Source of the DNA: Holtiella tumoricola
GTDB lineage: Bacteria; Bacillota; Clostridia; Lachnospirales; Cellulosilyticaceae
Assembly: GCF_027857615.1 (NCBI RefSeq)
Contig: NZ_JAQIFT010000025.1
Span: forward strand, 4,009-68,008
Direction of reading: 5' to 3'
Length of the DNA stretch: 64,000 nt
Part shown: positions 26,683-35,794 of the stretch, in pieces
How positions within the stretch are numbered: position 1 is the first letter of the stretch
Layout: every line of letters starts with the position of its first letter
The notes under the pieces: model-generated
Databases searched by the model: none
What the model saw: the letters and a program-made list of their open reading frames with translations, nothing else
What the model was told of the DNA's origin: nothing
Translations under genes and position numbers: made by a program

Positions 26683-27024
26683 ATGGAGAATAATAAGCTA
26701 ACAGTACTATGGGTAACAAGAGACAAAGAAGTAGCCTTGCATATGGTATTTATGTATGCTAAAAATGCAAAACTTCAAGGATGGTGGGAAGAAGTAGAAG
26801 TGATTATATGGGGGCCATCGGCTCAACTTACAGCTATAGATGAAGATATTCAGTTAGAAATTCAAATGGCTAAGCACGCAGGCGTAGAAGTACGTGCATG
26901 TGCAACATGTGCTTCTAGATATGGTGTAGAAGCAGAATTAATAAATCAAGGTATAGAGGTGATTGGAATGGGGATTCCATTGACAGAAGCTCTAAAAGCA
27001 GGAAATAAGATTTTATCAATTTAA
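26683..27024 (+). CDS. DsrE/DsrF-like protein
   Basis: 113-residue single-domain protein with the DsrE-like alpha/beta pattern: LTVLWVTRDKEVALHMVFMY at the N-terminus, IWGPSAQL, HAGVEVRACATCASRYGV with two Cys, and GIPLTEALKAGNKILSI at the end. DsrE relatives relay sulfur or bind small ligands; the CATC pair could be the reactive site. I start at ATG 26683 because GGAGGGG lies just before it; ATG 26671 is inside that site. Only about 20 bp after the GGDEF gene. Confidence 0.8.
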   Translation: MENNKLTVLWVTRDKEVALHMVFMYAKNAKLQGWWEEVEVIIWGPSAQLTAIDEDIQLEIQMAKHAGVEVRACATCASRYGVEAELINQGIEVIGMGIPLTEALKAGNKILSI

Positions 27025-27057
27025 GTAGACTATATAAAAAAATAAAGAGAATAGAGT

Positions 27058-27094
27058 AAGCCATCCTAAAAATAACATTTTAGGATGGCTTTTA
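27058..27094 (+). terminator. Terminator after DsrE-like gene
   Basis: 14-bp perfect arms AAGCCATCCTAAAA (27058-27071) and TTTTAGGATGGCTT (27078-27091), then TTT. Confidence 0.87.
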
Positions 27095-27218
27095 TAGAGT
27101 GCAAAAATGATTAAATTATATTATGGGATAGGATAGAAATATAGCACTTATTAGAGATACTATGTAATGATATATTTTTATTATAAACAAAGTTTTAAAG
27201 ATAGATATTTTAAACATA

Positions 27219-27271
27219 TTGACATTTATCTATATGTTGGATAATATATTGATATATAGATGGTTATCTAT
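27219..27271 (+). promoter_or_regulatory. ars operon promoter and likely ArsR operator
   Basis: Consensus -35 TTGACA at 27219-27224 and -10 TAATAT at 27242-27247 with 17-bp spacing. Immediately downstream, inverted arms ATAGAT (27256-27261) and ATCTAT (27266-27271) form a short dyad in the position of an ArsR operator. Confidence 0.75.
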
Positions 27272-27291
27272 GTGTTTTATACACAGGAGGA

Positions 27292-27609
27292 ATGATGATG
27301 AAATATAGTTATAGTGAGTATGTCCCTTTACTCAAAGCACTAGCTGATGAAACAAGATTGAGGATTTTAGATATGCTTTCTTGTGGTGAACTTTGTGCAT
27401 GTAACCTTTTAGAAGGATTGAATATTACACAGCCAACCTTATCCTATCACATGAAGATGCTTACACAATGTGATCTTGTTCTTGCGAGAAAAGATGGGAT
27501 ATGGATGAAATATAAACTTAATGAAACTAAAGTGACAGAGTATAAAGAATTTATGGATGAACTATTATCACATAAAGAACAATGTAGTTGTAAGATAGAG
27601 GAGGGGTAA
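27292..27609 (+). CDS. arsR: ArsR-family arsenic-responsive repressor
   Basis: 105-residue winged helix: LADETRLRILDML, recognition helix TQPTLSYHMKML, and ELCACNLL, whose paired Cys in helix 3 are the As(III)/Sb(III) site of classical ArsR. A further Cys pair ends the protein (EQCSCKIEEG). CAGGAGG precedes three consecutive ATG codons (27292, 27295, 27298). The stop overlaps the next ATG (TAATG). It would repress its operon until arsenite binds. Confidence 0.93.
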   Translation: MMMKYSYSEYVPLLKALADETRLRILDMLSCGELCACNLLEGLNITQPTLSYHMKMLTQCDLVLARKDGIWMKYKLNETKVTEYKEFMDELLSHKEQCSCKIEEG

Positions 27610-28616
27610 TGGTGTTTGAATGGTTCAATGAACAGTTGCTCCAGATGAAGTGGTTATATAATTTGATACAATGGCTAGTAGAAGATGTATTTGAGTTGGA
27701 TATGGCAACACGAGTAGGCGGTAGTATACACTTTTTTGTATATGATACTATAAAAATTTTTATTTTGTTAGCAGCACTAATTTTTATAATTTCTTATATT
27801 CAGAGTTATTTTCCACCCGAAAGAACTAAAAAGATTCTAGGTAGATTTAATGGTATTGCCGGGAATGTTATGGGTGCTTTATTAGGAACAGTTACTCCAT
27901 TTTGTAGTTGTTCGAGTATTCCACTTTTTATAGGGTTTACACAAGCAGGATTACCAATAGGGGTGAGCTTTTCATTTTTAATATCTTCTCCATTAGTAGA
28001 CTTGGCATCGGTGTTATTATTAGCCAGTATTTTTGGATGGAATATTGCCATGGCTTATGTAATCGTTGGGATTATCTTAGCTGTAGTAGGTGGAACTATT
28101 ATTAGTAAGCTGAAATTAGAAAAGTACGTAGAGCCTTTTGTCTTTGAACATGTGGAAGGGAGAATAGATATTACACTCCCTACTTTGACAAAGAGAGAGA
28201 GACTAAGTTACTCCAAAGACCAAGTAAAAGAAATTTTTGTGAGAGTATGGAAGTATGTACTAATAGGTGTAGGAATAGGCGCATTAATTCATAACTGGAT
28301 ACCTGAATCGGTAATTTCAGCAGTTTTAGGTCAGGAGAATATCTTTTCAGTTCTTATTGCTACACTCGTAGGTGTTCCAATGTATGCGGATATTTTTGGA
28401 ACCATACCTATATCAGAGGCTTTACTCTATAAGGAGGTAGGGCTAGGGACAGTTTTATCATTTATGATGGCAGTAACAGCATTATCTTTACCATCAATCA
28501 TTATGCTAAAAAATGTAATCAAGCCCAAGTTACTTACTATATTTGTAGGGATTGTTGTAATAGGTATCATGATGATTGGTTATGGATTTAATGCTTTTTC
28601 ATTTTTAATCATGTAA
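27609..28616 (+). CDS. arsP: ArsP-type permease (DUF318 family)
   Basis: 335-residue membrane protein with about eight to ten hydrophobic segments and the permease signature TPFCSCSSIPLFIGF (about residue 95-110), where the adjacent cysteines bind trivalent arsenicals; SSPLVD follows. ArsP exports organoarsenicals such as methylarsenite, and relatives occur in ars operons lacking ArsB/Acr3. Translationally coupled to arsR by a four-base overlap. No other arsenite pump is in the operon. Confidence 0.85.
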   Translation: MVFEWFNEQLLQMKWLYNLIQWLVEDVFELDMATRVGGSIHFFVYDTIKIFILLAALIFIISYIQSYFPPERTKKILGRFNGIAGNVMGALLGTVTPFCSCSSIPLFIGFTQAGLPIGVSFSFLISSPLVDLASVLLLASIFGWNIAMAYVIVGIILAVVGGTIISKLKLEKYVEPFVFEHVEGRIDITLPTLTKRERLSYSKDQVKEIFVRVWKYVLIGVGIGALIHNWIPESVISAVLGQENIFSVLIATLVGVPMYADIFGTIPISEALLYKEVGLGTVLSFMMAVTALSLPSIIMLKNVIKPKLLTIFVGIVVIGIMMIGYGFNAFSFLIM

Positions 28617-28636
28617 ATAGGAAAGGTGATAGGGAT

Positions 28637-28873
28637 ATGAATATTAAAGTGTTTGGGGCATGTTGCTCAAAATGTACAATGATGTATGGTTATGCAGAAG
28701 AGATTATTAAAGAGCAAGGCCTTGATGCAACCCTTGATAAAGTAACAGATATTAAAGAACAAATGAAGTATGGTATCATGAGTTTGCCTGCGCTGATGGT
28801 CGATGAAAAGGTTATTTCATCAGGAAGAATGCTTTCAAAGAAAGATATGGAAAAAGCAATATGCAAAAAGTAA
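28637..28873 (+). CDS. Thioredoxin-like small redox protein
   Basis: 78 residues with a thioredoxin fold of the 'redox-active disulfide protein 2' type: MNIKVFGACCSKC has CxxC at C10-C13 plus an extra Cys9, and GIMSLPALMVDEKVISSGR carries the cis-Pro. Overlaps arsC by 13 bases, so the two are co-translated. Plausibly the electron donor to ArsC or to the permease's thiols; that role is inferred. Confidence 0.85.
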   Translation: MNIKVFGACCSKCTMMYGYAEEIIKEQGLDATLDKVTDIKEQMKYGIMSLPALMVDEKVISSGRMLSKKDMEKAICKK

Positions 28874-29268
28874 AAGTAGCATTTATCTGTGTACATAACT
28901 CATGTAGGTCTCAAATGGCTGAAGCACTTGGAAAACATTTAGCAAGTGATACATTTGAAAGTTATTCTGCAGGAACCCAGCTTAGAAGTCAGATTAACCA
29001 AGATGCGGTTAGAATTATGAAGCAACTTTATAATATAGATATGAATGAAACACAAAGAAGCAAACTTTTAGAAGATATACCAGAGGTAGACATTGTTATT
29101 ACTATGGGGTGCAATGTACAATGCCCAAACTTACCATGTAAGCACAGAGAAGACTGGGGGCTTGATGATCCATCTGGAAAAGAAGATGCTGAATTTATTC
29201 AAACAGCAAGGATGATAGAAGAGAAAATATTAGATTTAAAGTGTAGAATGGAAGCAATTTTACGATAA
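28861..29268 (+). CDS. arsC: Arsenate reductase, LMW-phosphatase type
   Basis: Reduces arsenate to arsenite using thioredoxin. The phosphatase loop CVHNSCRS gives nucleophile Cys10 and Arg16; the redox helix has Cys84, Cys88 and Cys93 in GCNVQCPNLPC; DDPSGK closes the active site. 135 residues, typical of the Staphylococcus pI258/Bacillus ArsC family. Overlaps the redox-protein gene; a 24-bp-arm terminator follows. Confidence 0.93.
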   Translation: MQKVKVAFICVHNSCRSQMAEALGKHLASDTFESYSAGTQLRSQINQDAVRIMKQLYNIDMNETQRSKLLEDIPEVDIVITMGCNVQCPNLPCKHREDWGLDDPSGKEDAEFIQTARMIEEKILDLKCRMEAILR

Positions 29269-29272
29269 ATAT

Positions 29273-29327
29273 AAGAAAATATAACCTCCTCTTAAGGGAT
29301 TATCTTAAGAGGAGGTTATATTTTCTT
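29273..29327. terminator. Bidirectional terminator of ars operon
   Basis: 24-bp perfect arms 29273-29296 and 29304-29327 with seven-base loop; the central sequence is CCTCCTCTTAAG and its complement. The right arm ends TATATTTTCTT, and the left arm begins with the A-rich complement, so it serves the convergent minus-strand gene as well. Confidence 0.92.
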
Positions 29328-29369
29328 AGTGAGTTTATATTTATTGTAGGATCTCGATGGTACAGTGTT

Positions 29370-29687
29370 TTAATTGAAACAAATAATATTTATAATCATT
29401 ATAATTATGGATAACCATATCAGTAGAATAGGAATAGAGTAATACCACTTTTTAGGCCTCCCATTTTTCCAGATCCCCTTAGCCTCTAATTTACATCGTT
29501 CAAAGATTTCATGAGGTATGAAATGTAGCGTAAGTGTAACCAGTACAGGAAGTAAAATTAAATCATCTAGACATCCAAGAATAGGGATAAAATCTGGGAT
29601 TAAATCTATGGGTGATAATGCATATCCAACAGTAATAGCTGCAAATATTTTTGCAATTATTGGCGTATCCTTATCTTTTAATGTCAT
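29370..29687 (-). CDS. YkvA-like DUF1232 membrane protein
   Basis: 105-residue protein with the DUF1232 signature SPIDLIPDFIPILGCLDDL (about residues 27-45) between hydrophobic segments and a C-terminal membrane helix (ILLIWLSIIIMIINIICF). Function unknown. I start at the ATG complementary to 29685-29687 because AAAGGAA precedes it; the upstream ATG at 29714 has no ribosome site. It lies 60 bp downstream of the YesN-type gene on the same strand. Confidence 0.85.
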   Translation of the reverse strand: MTLKDKDTPIIAKIFAAITVGYALSPIDLIPDFIPILGCLDDLILLPVLVTLTLHFIPHEIFERCKLEAKGIWKNGRPKKWYYSIPILLIWLSIIIMIINIICFN

Positions 29688-29746
29688 CTTTATTTCCTTT
29701 CGAGAATTTAACATGGTTCGCTACAAGATTATATTAATGCCTAGTA

Positions 29747-31279
29747 CTAGGCATCAAGTTGATGATTACAACGATAGAGTTTTGGCGTAGTACCCACAGC
29801 TTCTTTAAAGAGCTTACTAAAGTATTTTGGACTTTCATAACCTACCATTTCACTAATATCATAAATTTTGAAATGAGTTTCACGAAGAAAGTATTTAGCT
29901 TTTTCAATTCGAATATGAGTAAGATAATCTATAAAATTTTGCCCTGTTTTTTCTTTAAATAACTTACTTAAATAAATAGGATGGATAAAGAGTAGGTCTG
30001 CCAAAGTATTAAGTGTAAGATTCTCGGCGTAATGCTCATGAATATAATTTTGAGCTGTCTTAATACTATCTCCTGAGCAAGGACTTATATCTTGTATGTA
30101 TTGTTTTTGATTTTCAATATAAAGTAATGTGTAATCAATAATATCCTCAATATTTTCTCTAAAGATAAGTTGTCTTAATAAATCATGAATTTCGTCATGC
30201 ACCATTTCTGAATGGTGATTTTTTAAAAAGTTATGGATGAGTAGATAGAGCTCAATACAAAAGGAGTAAACAAGGTTCAATGTATCGCTGTGCTCACCAA
30301 TATGTCTAATCTCTTCTATAACCAGTTGAGTAAGTGCAGAAATATCTTTGAGAAGTAAATAATGGAGTAACTTTTCTCTTAGCTCATAAGACATGACATC
30401 TTCCACATAAAGGATATTTTCAATCTCTTCAAATGCAATAATAAGAGAATTTTTTTTAATAACTTTATAGTCTAGAGCTTTACCAGCTTGAAAGTAGGCG
30501 GCATGAAAAGCATTTAAATGGGTAAAGCTTTTGCTAAGTCCTATAGTAACTAAATAAGGTAGATCCTGGGTGAAAGACTCTAGTAAGACTAGGCCAACTT
30601 CTTGAGGAAGATCGTAGATGATTAAGGTTACTTCATTAAGTGTATTATTAAAACTTATGTAGTAAGGCACTATTAAGATAGCAGAGAGTGTTTGCCTTAA
30701 GATAGATTTAGCCTTAGTCATATCCTCATCATCCATATGCTCTATTCTTATTCTAGCAACTTGAAGCATATTTGAGGTAAGGGGAATTTCTAGCTGCTTT
30801 GCAAGCAGAGGATCTATTAGTGCATTTTTACGAGTAAGATTATTCAAGAAAGTTGATTTTCTTAGTTCTATAAATTCTTCATCTTCTTGACGCTTAGTCA
30901 TATCCTCCTCTAAAACTTCATTTAGACGCCTAAATGTTTCATGGAGTGTATTAAAATTAACTGGTTTTGTGAGAAAATCAAAAGTACCATATTGAAGCGC
31001 ACGCCTAGCATATTCAAATTCTTCATAGCCACTAAGAATAACAGTTTTTATAGCTGGATAATCTTTGGCAAGTTGAGCAATTAGATCGAGTCCAGTTTCA
31101 TATTCCATACGTATATCTGTTAAGACTACATCTACAGGATTAGACTCAATAATTTCTAGGGCTTCGGCCATAGAATGTGCAGTTCCAACAACTTGGAAAT
31201 TAAGTATATTCCAATTAACATATTTAGATAGACCATTAAGGATGATATCTTCATCATCTACAATAATAAGATTAAACAT
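29747..31279 (-). CDS. YesN-type response regulator, REC + AraC HTH
   Basis: 510 residues. Receiver domain with D8/D9, phosphoacceptor D55 (VLTDIRMEY) and Lys in FLTKPVN. A long middle region precedes the C-terminal AraC DNA-binding domain (LTLNTLADLLFIHPIYLSK and ISEMVGYESPKYFSKLF). Its start overlaps the 3' end of the YesM-type kinase by 8 bp. It probably controls the binding protein and the divergent permease operon around 34.7 kb. Confidence 0.94.
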   Translation of the reverse strand: MFNLIIVDDEDIILNGLSKYVNWNILNFQVVGTAHSMAEALEIIESNPVDVVLTDIRMEYETGLDLIAQLAKDYPAIKTVILSGYEEFEYARRALQYGTFDFLTKPVNFNTLHETFRRLNEVLEEDMTKRQEDEEFIELRKSTFLNNLTRKNALIDPLLAKQLEIPLTSNMLQVARIRIEHMDDEDMTKAKSILRQTLSAILIVPYYISFNNTLNEVTLIIYDLPQEVGLVLLESFTQDLPYLVTIGLSKSFTHLNAFHAAYFQAGKALDYKVIKKNSLIIAFEEIENILYVEDVMSYELREKLLHYLLLKDISALTQLVIEEIRHIGEHSDTLNLVYSFCIELYLLIHNFLKNHHSEMVHDEIHDLLRQLIFRENIEDIIDYTLLYIENQKQYIQDISPCSGDSIKTAQNYIHEHYAENLTLNTLADLLFIHPIYLSKLFKEKTGQNFIDYLTHIRIEKAKYFLRETHFKIYDISEMVGYESPKYFSKLFKEAVGTTPKLYRCNHQLDA

Positions 31280-33185
31280 GATGAGCCTCCTTTGTTTGCA
31301 TAATACCGTTAAGAGGTAATTTAAGCTCTATTGTTGTTCCCTTTGAGGGACTCTCTGCAATACATAAACCATACTCAGCTCCAAAATATAGTTGGATACG
31401 CTCACATACATTATATAAGCCAATACTTGTTTGGGATGAAGTATGAATATGAGATAGATGTGTATTTATTTGATTAAGACGTTCTAATGGCATACCAACT
31501 CCGTTATCTGTAATATAGAGAAGTAACATATCAGTTGTAATATGACTTGTTACAGTAATGATTTTATTATCTAAATGGCCTTTAAACCCATGTACAATAC
31601 AATTTTCTACAATAGGTTGCAAGGTAAGCTTAGGTATATAAAGATTTAAGGTATTATGGTCTAAATTATTACATAATACAACCTTAGATGTATAGCGATA
31701 GTTAATAACTTGGAGATAGCTTTCAATATGTTTTATTTCCTCGGAAATTGTAACCAGTTCTGAATGTTTAGGGATACTAAGTCGAAGAAATGCAGAAAAG
31801 GATTCAATCATTTCACTGACCTTACCATTGCCTTCTTCTAGAGCAATGACTTCCCAACGAATAATGTCTAAAGTATTATAGAGAAAGTGGGGATTAATTT
31901 GCATTTGAAGAGCATTGAGTTCGGCCTCTTTCTTTTTAAAAGCTAAATCTTTTGCTTGTATTTCAGATAAGTAGACCTTATGAATGAGATCTTGAATTTG
32001 CTTAACCATTGTATTGAAATGTTGACCAAGTATACCTATTTCATCATGATTAGTATCATTAAAGGTAGCATTAAAACTTTTACTAGGTAATTTATCTAAG
32101 GTATGTTTAAGTTTATTAAGTGGAACAGTAATACTTAGTGTTACGATATAAGCAATTAAAATAGAAATACAGATAACAATTAGCATAGATAAAAGAGTGA
32201 AGTTTCTAATACTTTTAGCATTTTTTATAAGAGCATCATAATAGGCAAGGTTAAGAATGTAAAAATCACTATTAGAAAGCTTTTCAAAGGCAACTAAGCA
32301 AGTACTATCATTTATTTCTGTATAAAAGATGCCTTCAAGCTGATCGCCTATTTCTGAAATAAGTTGTGGCACATTAGTTGGAATAGGACCTTTTAGCTTA
32401 GAGTTGATAGAAGCTAAACTACCCTGTGGACTAACCAGTACGAGATGTCCACTTCTGTTAAGTAATGATGCATTAATATCTTCAATAATCCCATTTAGAT
32501 AAATATTCATTACAATGACACCTACAGAATCCTTTAAATAATAATTAGGAATAGATTGCATAAGAGAAAGTGAGTCAACTATAGGCCTATTAACTGTTTG
32601 TCTATAAAAGAGATTATCTTCTAGTGTGGTATCAAACCATATAGGATGGCCTTTAAAAGCTTTGGCCTTTGTATAATAAGATGAATTAACAAAAGTCATA
32701 GGATCTTTAAGATATCCTCCTCTTTGGCTAGAAGAATAGGAGGTTTGGGTAAATTGACCTTTTGGAGTAACAATTTGTAAGTTCAATATTTTACTATCTG
32801 AGTTGGGAATATAGGAATAAAGATAATTATTAATTGTATCTTGTATAGACTGTTGTTCATCAAATGACAAATTATCAGCTAATGAGTCAATTACAAGCTG
32901 CATAAGGTTATCATCTAGATAGAGATTATAAACTAGATTTTCATAATGCTGCATTTGTTTGGTAATAGATTGAGCTACATTATGTGTTGTATAAGATAAA
33001 AGTGTAGAGATATTGTTTTCAATTTCTTCAGTATATGTATTATAGGTAATGATGGTAATGGCTAAGGTTGGTAAAGTAATAAGGATAAGAAAAGAAATAA
33101 TCAGTCTCTTGAATACATTTACTTTACGAATTTGAAAGATAAGCTTGTACATTGTAAAAGCCAATCTATTTTTGGGACTAAACAT
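31272..33185 (-). CDS. YesM-type sensor histidine kinase
   Basis: 637 residues: membrane helix at about residues 27-48, extracytoplasmic dCache-like sensor to about 330, second helix (about 338-360), HAMP, His_kinase with QMQINPHFLYNTLDIIRWE, and an ATPase domain with VENCIVHGFKG and DNGVGMP. AGGAGG upstream of ATG 33185. Overlaps its regulator gene. Senses presumably the sugar taken up by the neighbouring importer. Confidence 0.93.
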   Translation of the reverse strand: MFSPKNRLAFTMYKLIFQIRKVNVFKRLIISFLILITLPTLAITIITYNTYTEEIENNISTLLSYTTHNVAQSITKQMQHYENLVYNLYLDDNLMQLVIDSLADNLSFDEQQSIQDTINNYLYSYIPNSDSKILNLQIVTPKGQFTQTSYSSSQRGGYLKDPMTFVNSSYYTKAKAFKGHPIWFDTTLEDNLFYRQTVNRPIVDSLSLMQSIPNYYLKDSVGVIVMNIYLNGIIEDINASLLNRSGHLVLVSPQGSLASINSKLKGPIPTNVPQLISEIGDQLEGIFYTEINDSTCLVAFEKLSNSDFYILNLAYYDALIKNAKSIRNFTLLSMLIVICISILIAYIVTLSITVPLNKLKHTLDKLPSKSFNATFNDTNHDEIGILGQHFNTMVKQIQDLIHKVYLSEIQAKDLAFKKKEAELNALQMQINPHFLYNTLDIIRWEVIALEEGNGKVSEMIESFSAFLRLSIPKHSELVTISEEIKHIESYLQVINYRYTSKVVLCNNLDHNTLNLYIPKLTLQPIVENCIVHGFKGHLDNKIITVTSHITTDMLLLYITDNGVGMPLERLNQINTHLSHIHTSSQTSIGLYNVCERIQLYFGAEYGLCIAESPSKGTTIELKLPLNGIMQTKEAHHV

Positions 33186-33248
33186 AGCTCCTCCTAGTAG
33201 AGTTGTAAGTAGATTTTGATAACATTATAACATTATAAAAAATAAAAC

Positions 33249-33289
33249 AAAAGGTACATCTATAAGTCCAAACTATAGATGTACCTTTT
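33249..33289 (-). terminator. Hairpin between binding protein and YesM gene
   Basis: 16-bp perfect arms AAAAGGTACATCTATA (33249-33264) and its complement (33274-33289). On the minus strand the second arm ends in TTTT and G. It probably limits read-through from the lipoprotein gene into the kinase gene. Confidence 0.8.
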
Positions 33290-33306
33290 TGTATTAATAA
33301 GAGGAA

Positions 33307-34683
33307 TTATTTATTTTCTAGAATAGCTTTATTAAATTCATTAACAACTTCTTTATATGCAGCTTCTTGAGCAGCTGTAAATTCTACAAGAGGATCAGCG
33401 TTAGGATCAGAAAGAAGTTTTTGAACAACACGATCAACATAGGTTCCAATAATATCTTTACCATAGAATTCTAGACGTCCACCTCTAGCAGCTTCAATAA
33501 CAGGAGCATATTCAGGGTTAAGAGATGTAACAGAGGAAATATCAAAATCAGTATATGGATAAGTAACAGCATTTACAGCGCCCTTACTTTCTAGATTTTT
33601 AAGTCTTTTTTCAATAACTTCTCTAGAAGTGTAGTACTCAATGTATTTCCATGCAGCATCTTTTTGAACTTGAGTGGTAGTTGCATTGATGACATAGCAA
33701 GCACCAAGATCTGTTGTTACAGATTTACCAGAGGGACCAGCAGGAAGGAGAGCAAGGCCGATATTATCAGGATCTGCACCAAGAGATGTTGCCCAAGATA
33801 TCCAGTCACCTGCAAATGGCATCATAGCTAGTTTACCTTGTGCAAATTGTTGAATCATATCATCAAAAGTAAGGGTAAGATCAGCTTGCATAACTTTTTC
33901 ACGTTTAAGTTGTTGGTAGTACTCAGCTGCTTGAATAACAGCAGGGTCAGTAAAGGTAAGCTCTAATGTATCATCTGGATTTTGAACGGTTAAGTCTCCA
34001 CCAGCTTGCCATACATAGTATTGGAAGAACCATTCGGTCCACTGAGAAGAAAGGACACCATAGCCATATTGTTGTTTGTCAGGATTAGTAAGTTTCTTAG
34101 CAACGTCAAAGGCTTCATCCCAAGTAGTAGGAGCAGCAGTAATGCCAGCTTCTTCAAATAGTGCTTTATTATAGCCTAGATAGAAAGTACTTGAGAGAAT
34201 CGTGATACCATAAAGATTATCATTTTTAGTAAAACGGTCTACATAAAGGGGATTATAGCTATCTTTTTCATCCCAGTTATCAAAGTATGTATTAAGTGGC
34301 TCTAAAATGCCAGCATTGATGTATTTATCCATCATAGTGAAAGAAGTTGATACTAAATCAGGTGCATTGCCAGCAGCTACAGCTTGATAAAATTCGTTGC
34401 CAGGGTCTCCTTCTTTGATGACTTTATTCAATTTAATATTAGGATTCTGCTTAAGAAATTCTTCTTCAATGCTTTCCTCTACATCATCTTGCTCTCTACT
34501 TGTAAGCCAGAGAGTAAGTGTAACAGGATCATCTTGAGAAGTTGAATCATCGGAATTAGTAGAGGATTGATTAGTATTTGGGTCTGCTGTTGGAGTAGAT
34601 GTGGTATTAGTAGATGCACATCCAGTAAATGCCATACTTGCAATGAGTGTAGCTGTTAAAAGTGCAGTTGCTTTTTTAAACAT
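33307..34683 (-). CDS. CUT1 sugar ABC transporter substrate-binding lipoprotein
   Basis: 458 residues. Signal peptide with lipobox FTGC (Cys22), a Ser/Thr/Asp-rich linker to about residue 55, then VTLTLWLTSREQDDVEESIE, a family-1 sugar-binding fold. Ligand cannot be read. AGGAGG precedes ATG 34683. It is divergent from the two permeases of what is presumably the same importer, an uncommon gene order, and followed by a hairpin. Confidence 0.9.
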   Translation of the reverse strand: MFKKATALLTATLIASMAFTGCASTNTTSTPTADPNTNQSSTNSDDSTSQDDPVTLTLWLTSREQDDVEESIEEEFLKQNPNIKLNKVIKEGDPGNEFYQAVAAGNAPDLVSTSFTMMDKYINAGILEPLNTYFDNWDEKDSYNPLYVDRFTKNDNLYGITILSSTFYLGYNKALFEEAGITAAPTTWDEAFDVAKKLTNPDKQQYGYGVLSSQWTEWFFQYYVWQAGGDLTVQNPDDTLELTFTDPAVIQAAEYYQQLKREKVMQADLTLTFDDMIQQFAQGKLAMMPFAGDWISWATSLGADPDNIGLALLPAGPSGKSVTTDLGACYVINATTTQVQKDAAWKYIEYYTSREVIEKRLKNLESKGAVNAVTYPYTDFDISSVTSLNPEYAPVIEAARGGRLEFYGKDIIGTYVDRVVQKLLSDPNADPLVEFTAAQEAAYKEVVNEFNKAILENK

Positions 34684-34902
34684 AATATACCTCCTAAGTA
34701 AATGATAATAATATTATAAATAATTTTGAATAATAAGAGTGACCTAGATAATTAAGTAAAAAGTATCTTAAATTAATATCTTCACTTATAAAAAGAATTA
34801 GATTAAAAAGAGATACCTTTTTCTTTAAAATGTACCATTAAAGATAAAATTAAAAAAATATATAATGTTATTAAACAGATCTAGGAATATGGGAGGAATA
34901 TA
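34684..34902. promoter_or_regulatory. Divergent promoter region of second sugar locus
   Basis: 219 bp between the minus-strand binding protein and plus-strand permeases. A plus-strand -10 TATAAT is at 34861-34866 with a poor -35 (TTAAAG at 34838-34843). AT-rich throughout. Likely contains the YesN-type binding sites, which I cannot delimit. Confidence 0.4.
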
Positions 34903-35784
34903 ATGAAAAAGTCTAGTTACTTAAAAAGAAAAGATCTTTTTTCGGCAGCAGCATTTTTATTACCAGGTATTATTTTTACAGTTTGGTTAAGATATTATCC
35001 TATTTTACAATCTTTTTATATGTCTTTGTTTACGTATGACCCTGTTAATCCACCAGGAAAATTTGTAGGACTACAAAATTATCAAAATATTTTTCAGTCA
35101 GGATTTTACTGGGGTGCATGGAAAAATACTTTTATTTTCTTACTTTTACATATAGGACTTATATTCTTTATACCTCTAGTCCAAGCTATCTTTTTAAATG
35201 AGTTGACGAAAGGTAAGAAGTTTTTTTCAACAGTGTATCTGACTACAGCCCTTATTCCTATTTCAATTAATGTTATCATATGGAAATGGATTTGGCATCC
35301 TGACTATGGTCTTGCCAATCAAGTTCTTAAATTCTTTGGAGCAGAGCCACAAATGTGGTTAAGTGATCCAAGTCTCACCAAGTTTGCAATTATCTTCCCA
35401 GGTATTATAGGTGGAGGTGTAGGCGTACTTCTTTATTTAGCTGCTATACAAGGCGTGTCTTATGATATATATGAAGCTAGTGAGATAGATGGTTGTACAG
35501 GATGGCAGAAAATTGCTCATATTACTTTACCTAACATTAAGTTTATCATTATTATTCAATTAATTCTTGCTACGATTTCTACAATGCAAATCCTTGATTT
35601 ACCTTATCAATATACTTCAGGAGGACCAAGTGGTGCTGCAACCTCTATGGGGATTTATATCTATGATATGGTCAATAAGGACTTGTCTTATGGTAAGTCT
35701 ACAGCTGCAGCTTGTGTACTTTTCATCGTAATAGGTATTTTAACAATTGTTCAAATGAAACTTGATCAATCAGAGGTTGAATAG
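34903..35784 (+). CDS. CUT1 sugar ABC transporter permease (MalF type)
   Basis: 293 residues with about six membrane helices and the EAA loop DIYEASEIDGCTGWQKIAHI near residue 190. TGGGAGGA precedes ATG 34903. The next permease starts 10 bp downstream. No ATPase gene is nearby. Confidence 0.92.
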   Translation: MKKSSYLKRKDLFSAAAFLLPGIIFTVWLRYYPILQSFYMSLFTYDPVNPPGKFVGLQNYQNIFQSGFYWGAWKNTFIFLLLHIGLIFFIPLVQAIFLNELTKGKKFFSTVYLTTALIPISINVIIWKWIWHPDYGLANQVLKFFGAEPQMWLSDPSLTKFAIIFPGIIGGGVGVLLYLAAIQGVSYDIYEASEIDGCTGWQKIAHITLPNIKFIIIIQLILATISTMQILDLPYQYTSGGPSGAATSMGIYIYDMVNKDLSYGKSTAAACVLFIVIGILTIVQMKLDQSEVE

Positions 35785-35794
35785 GGGGAAGAAT

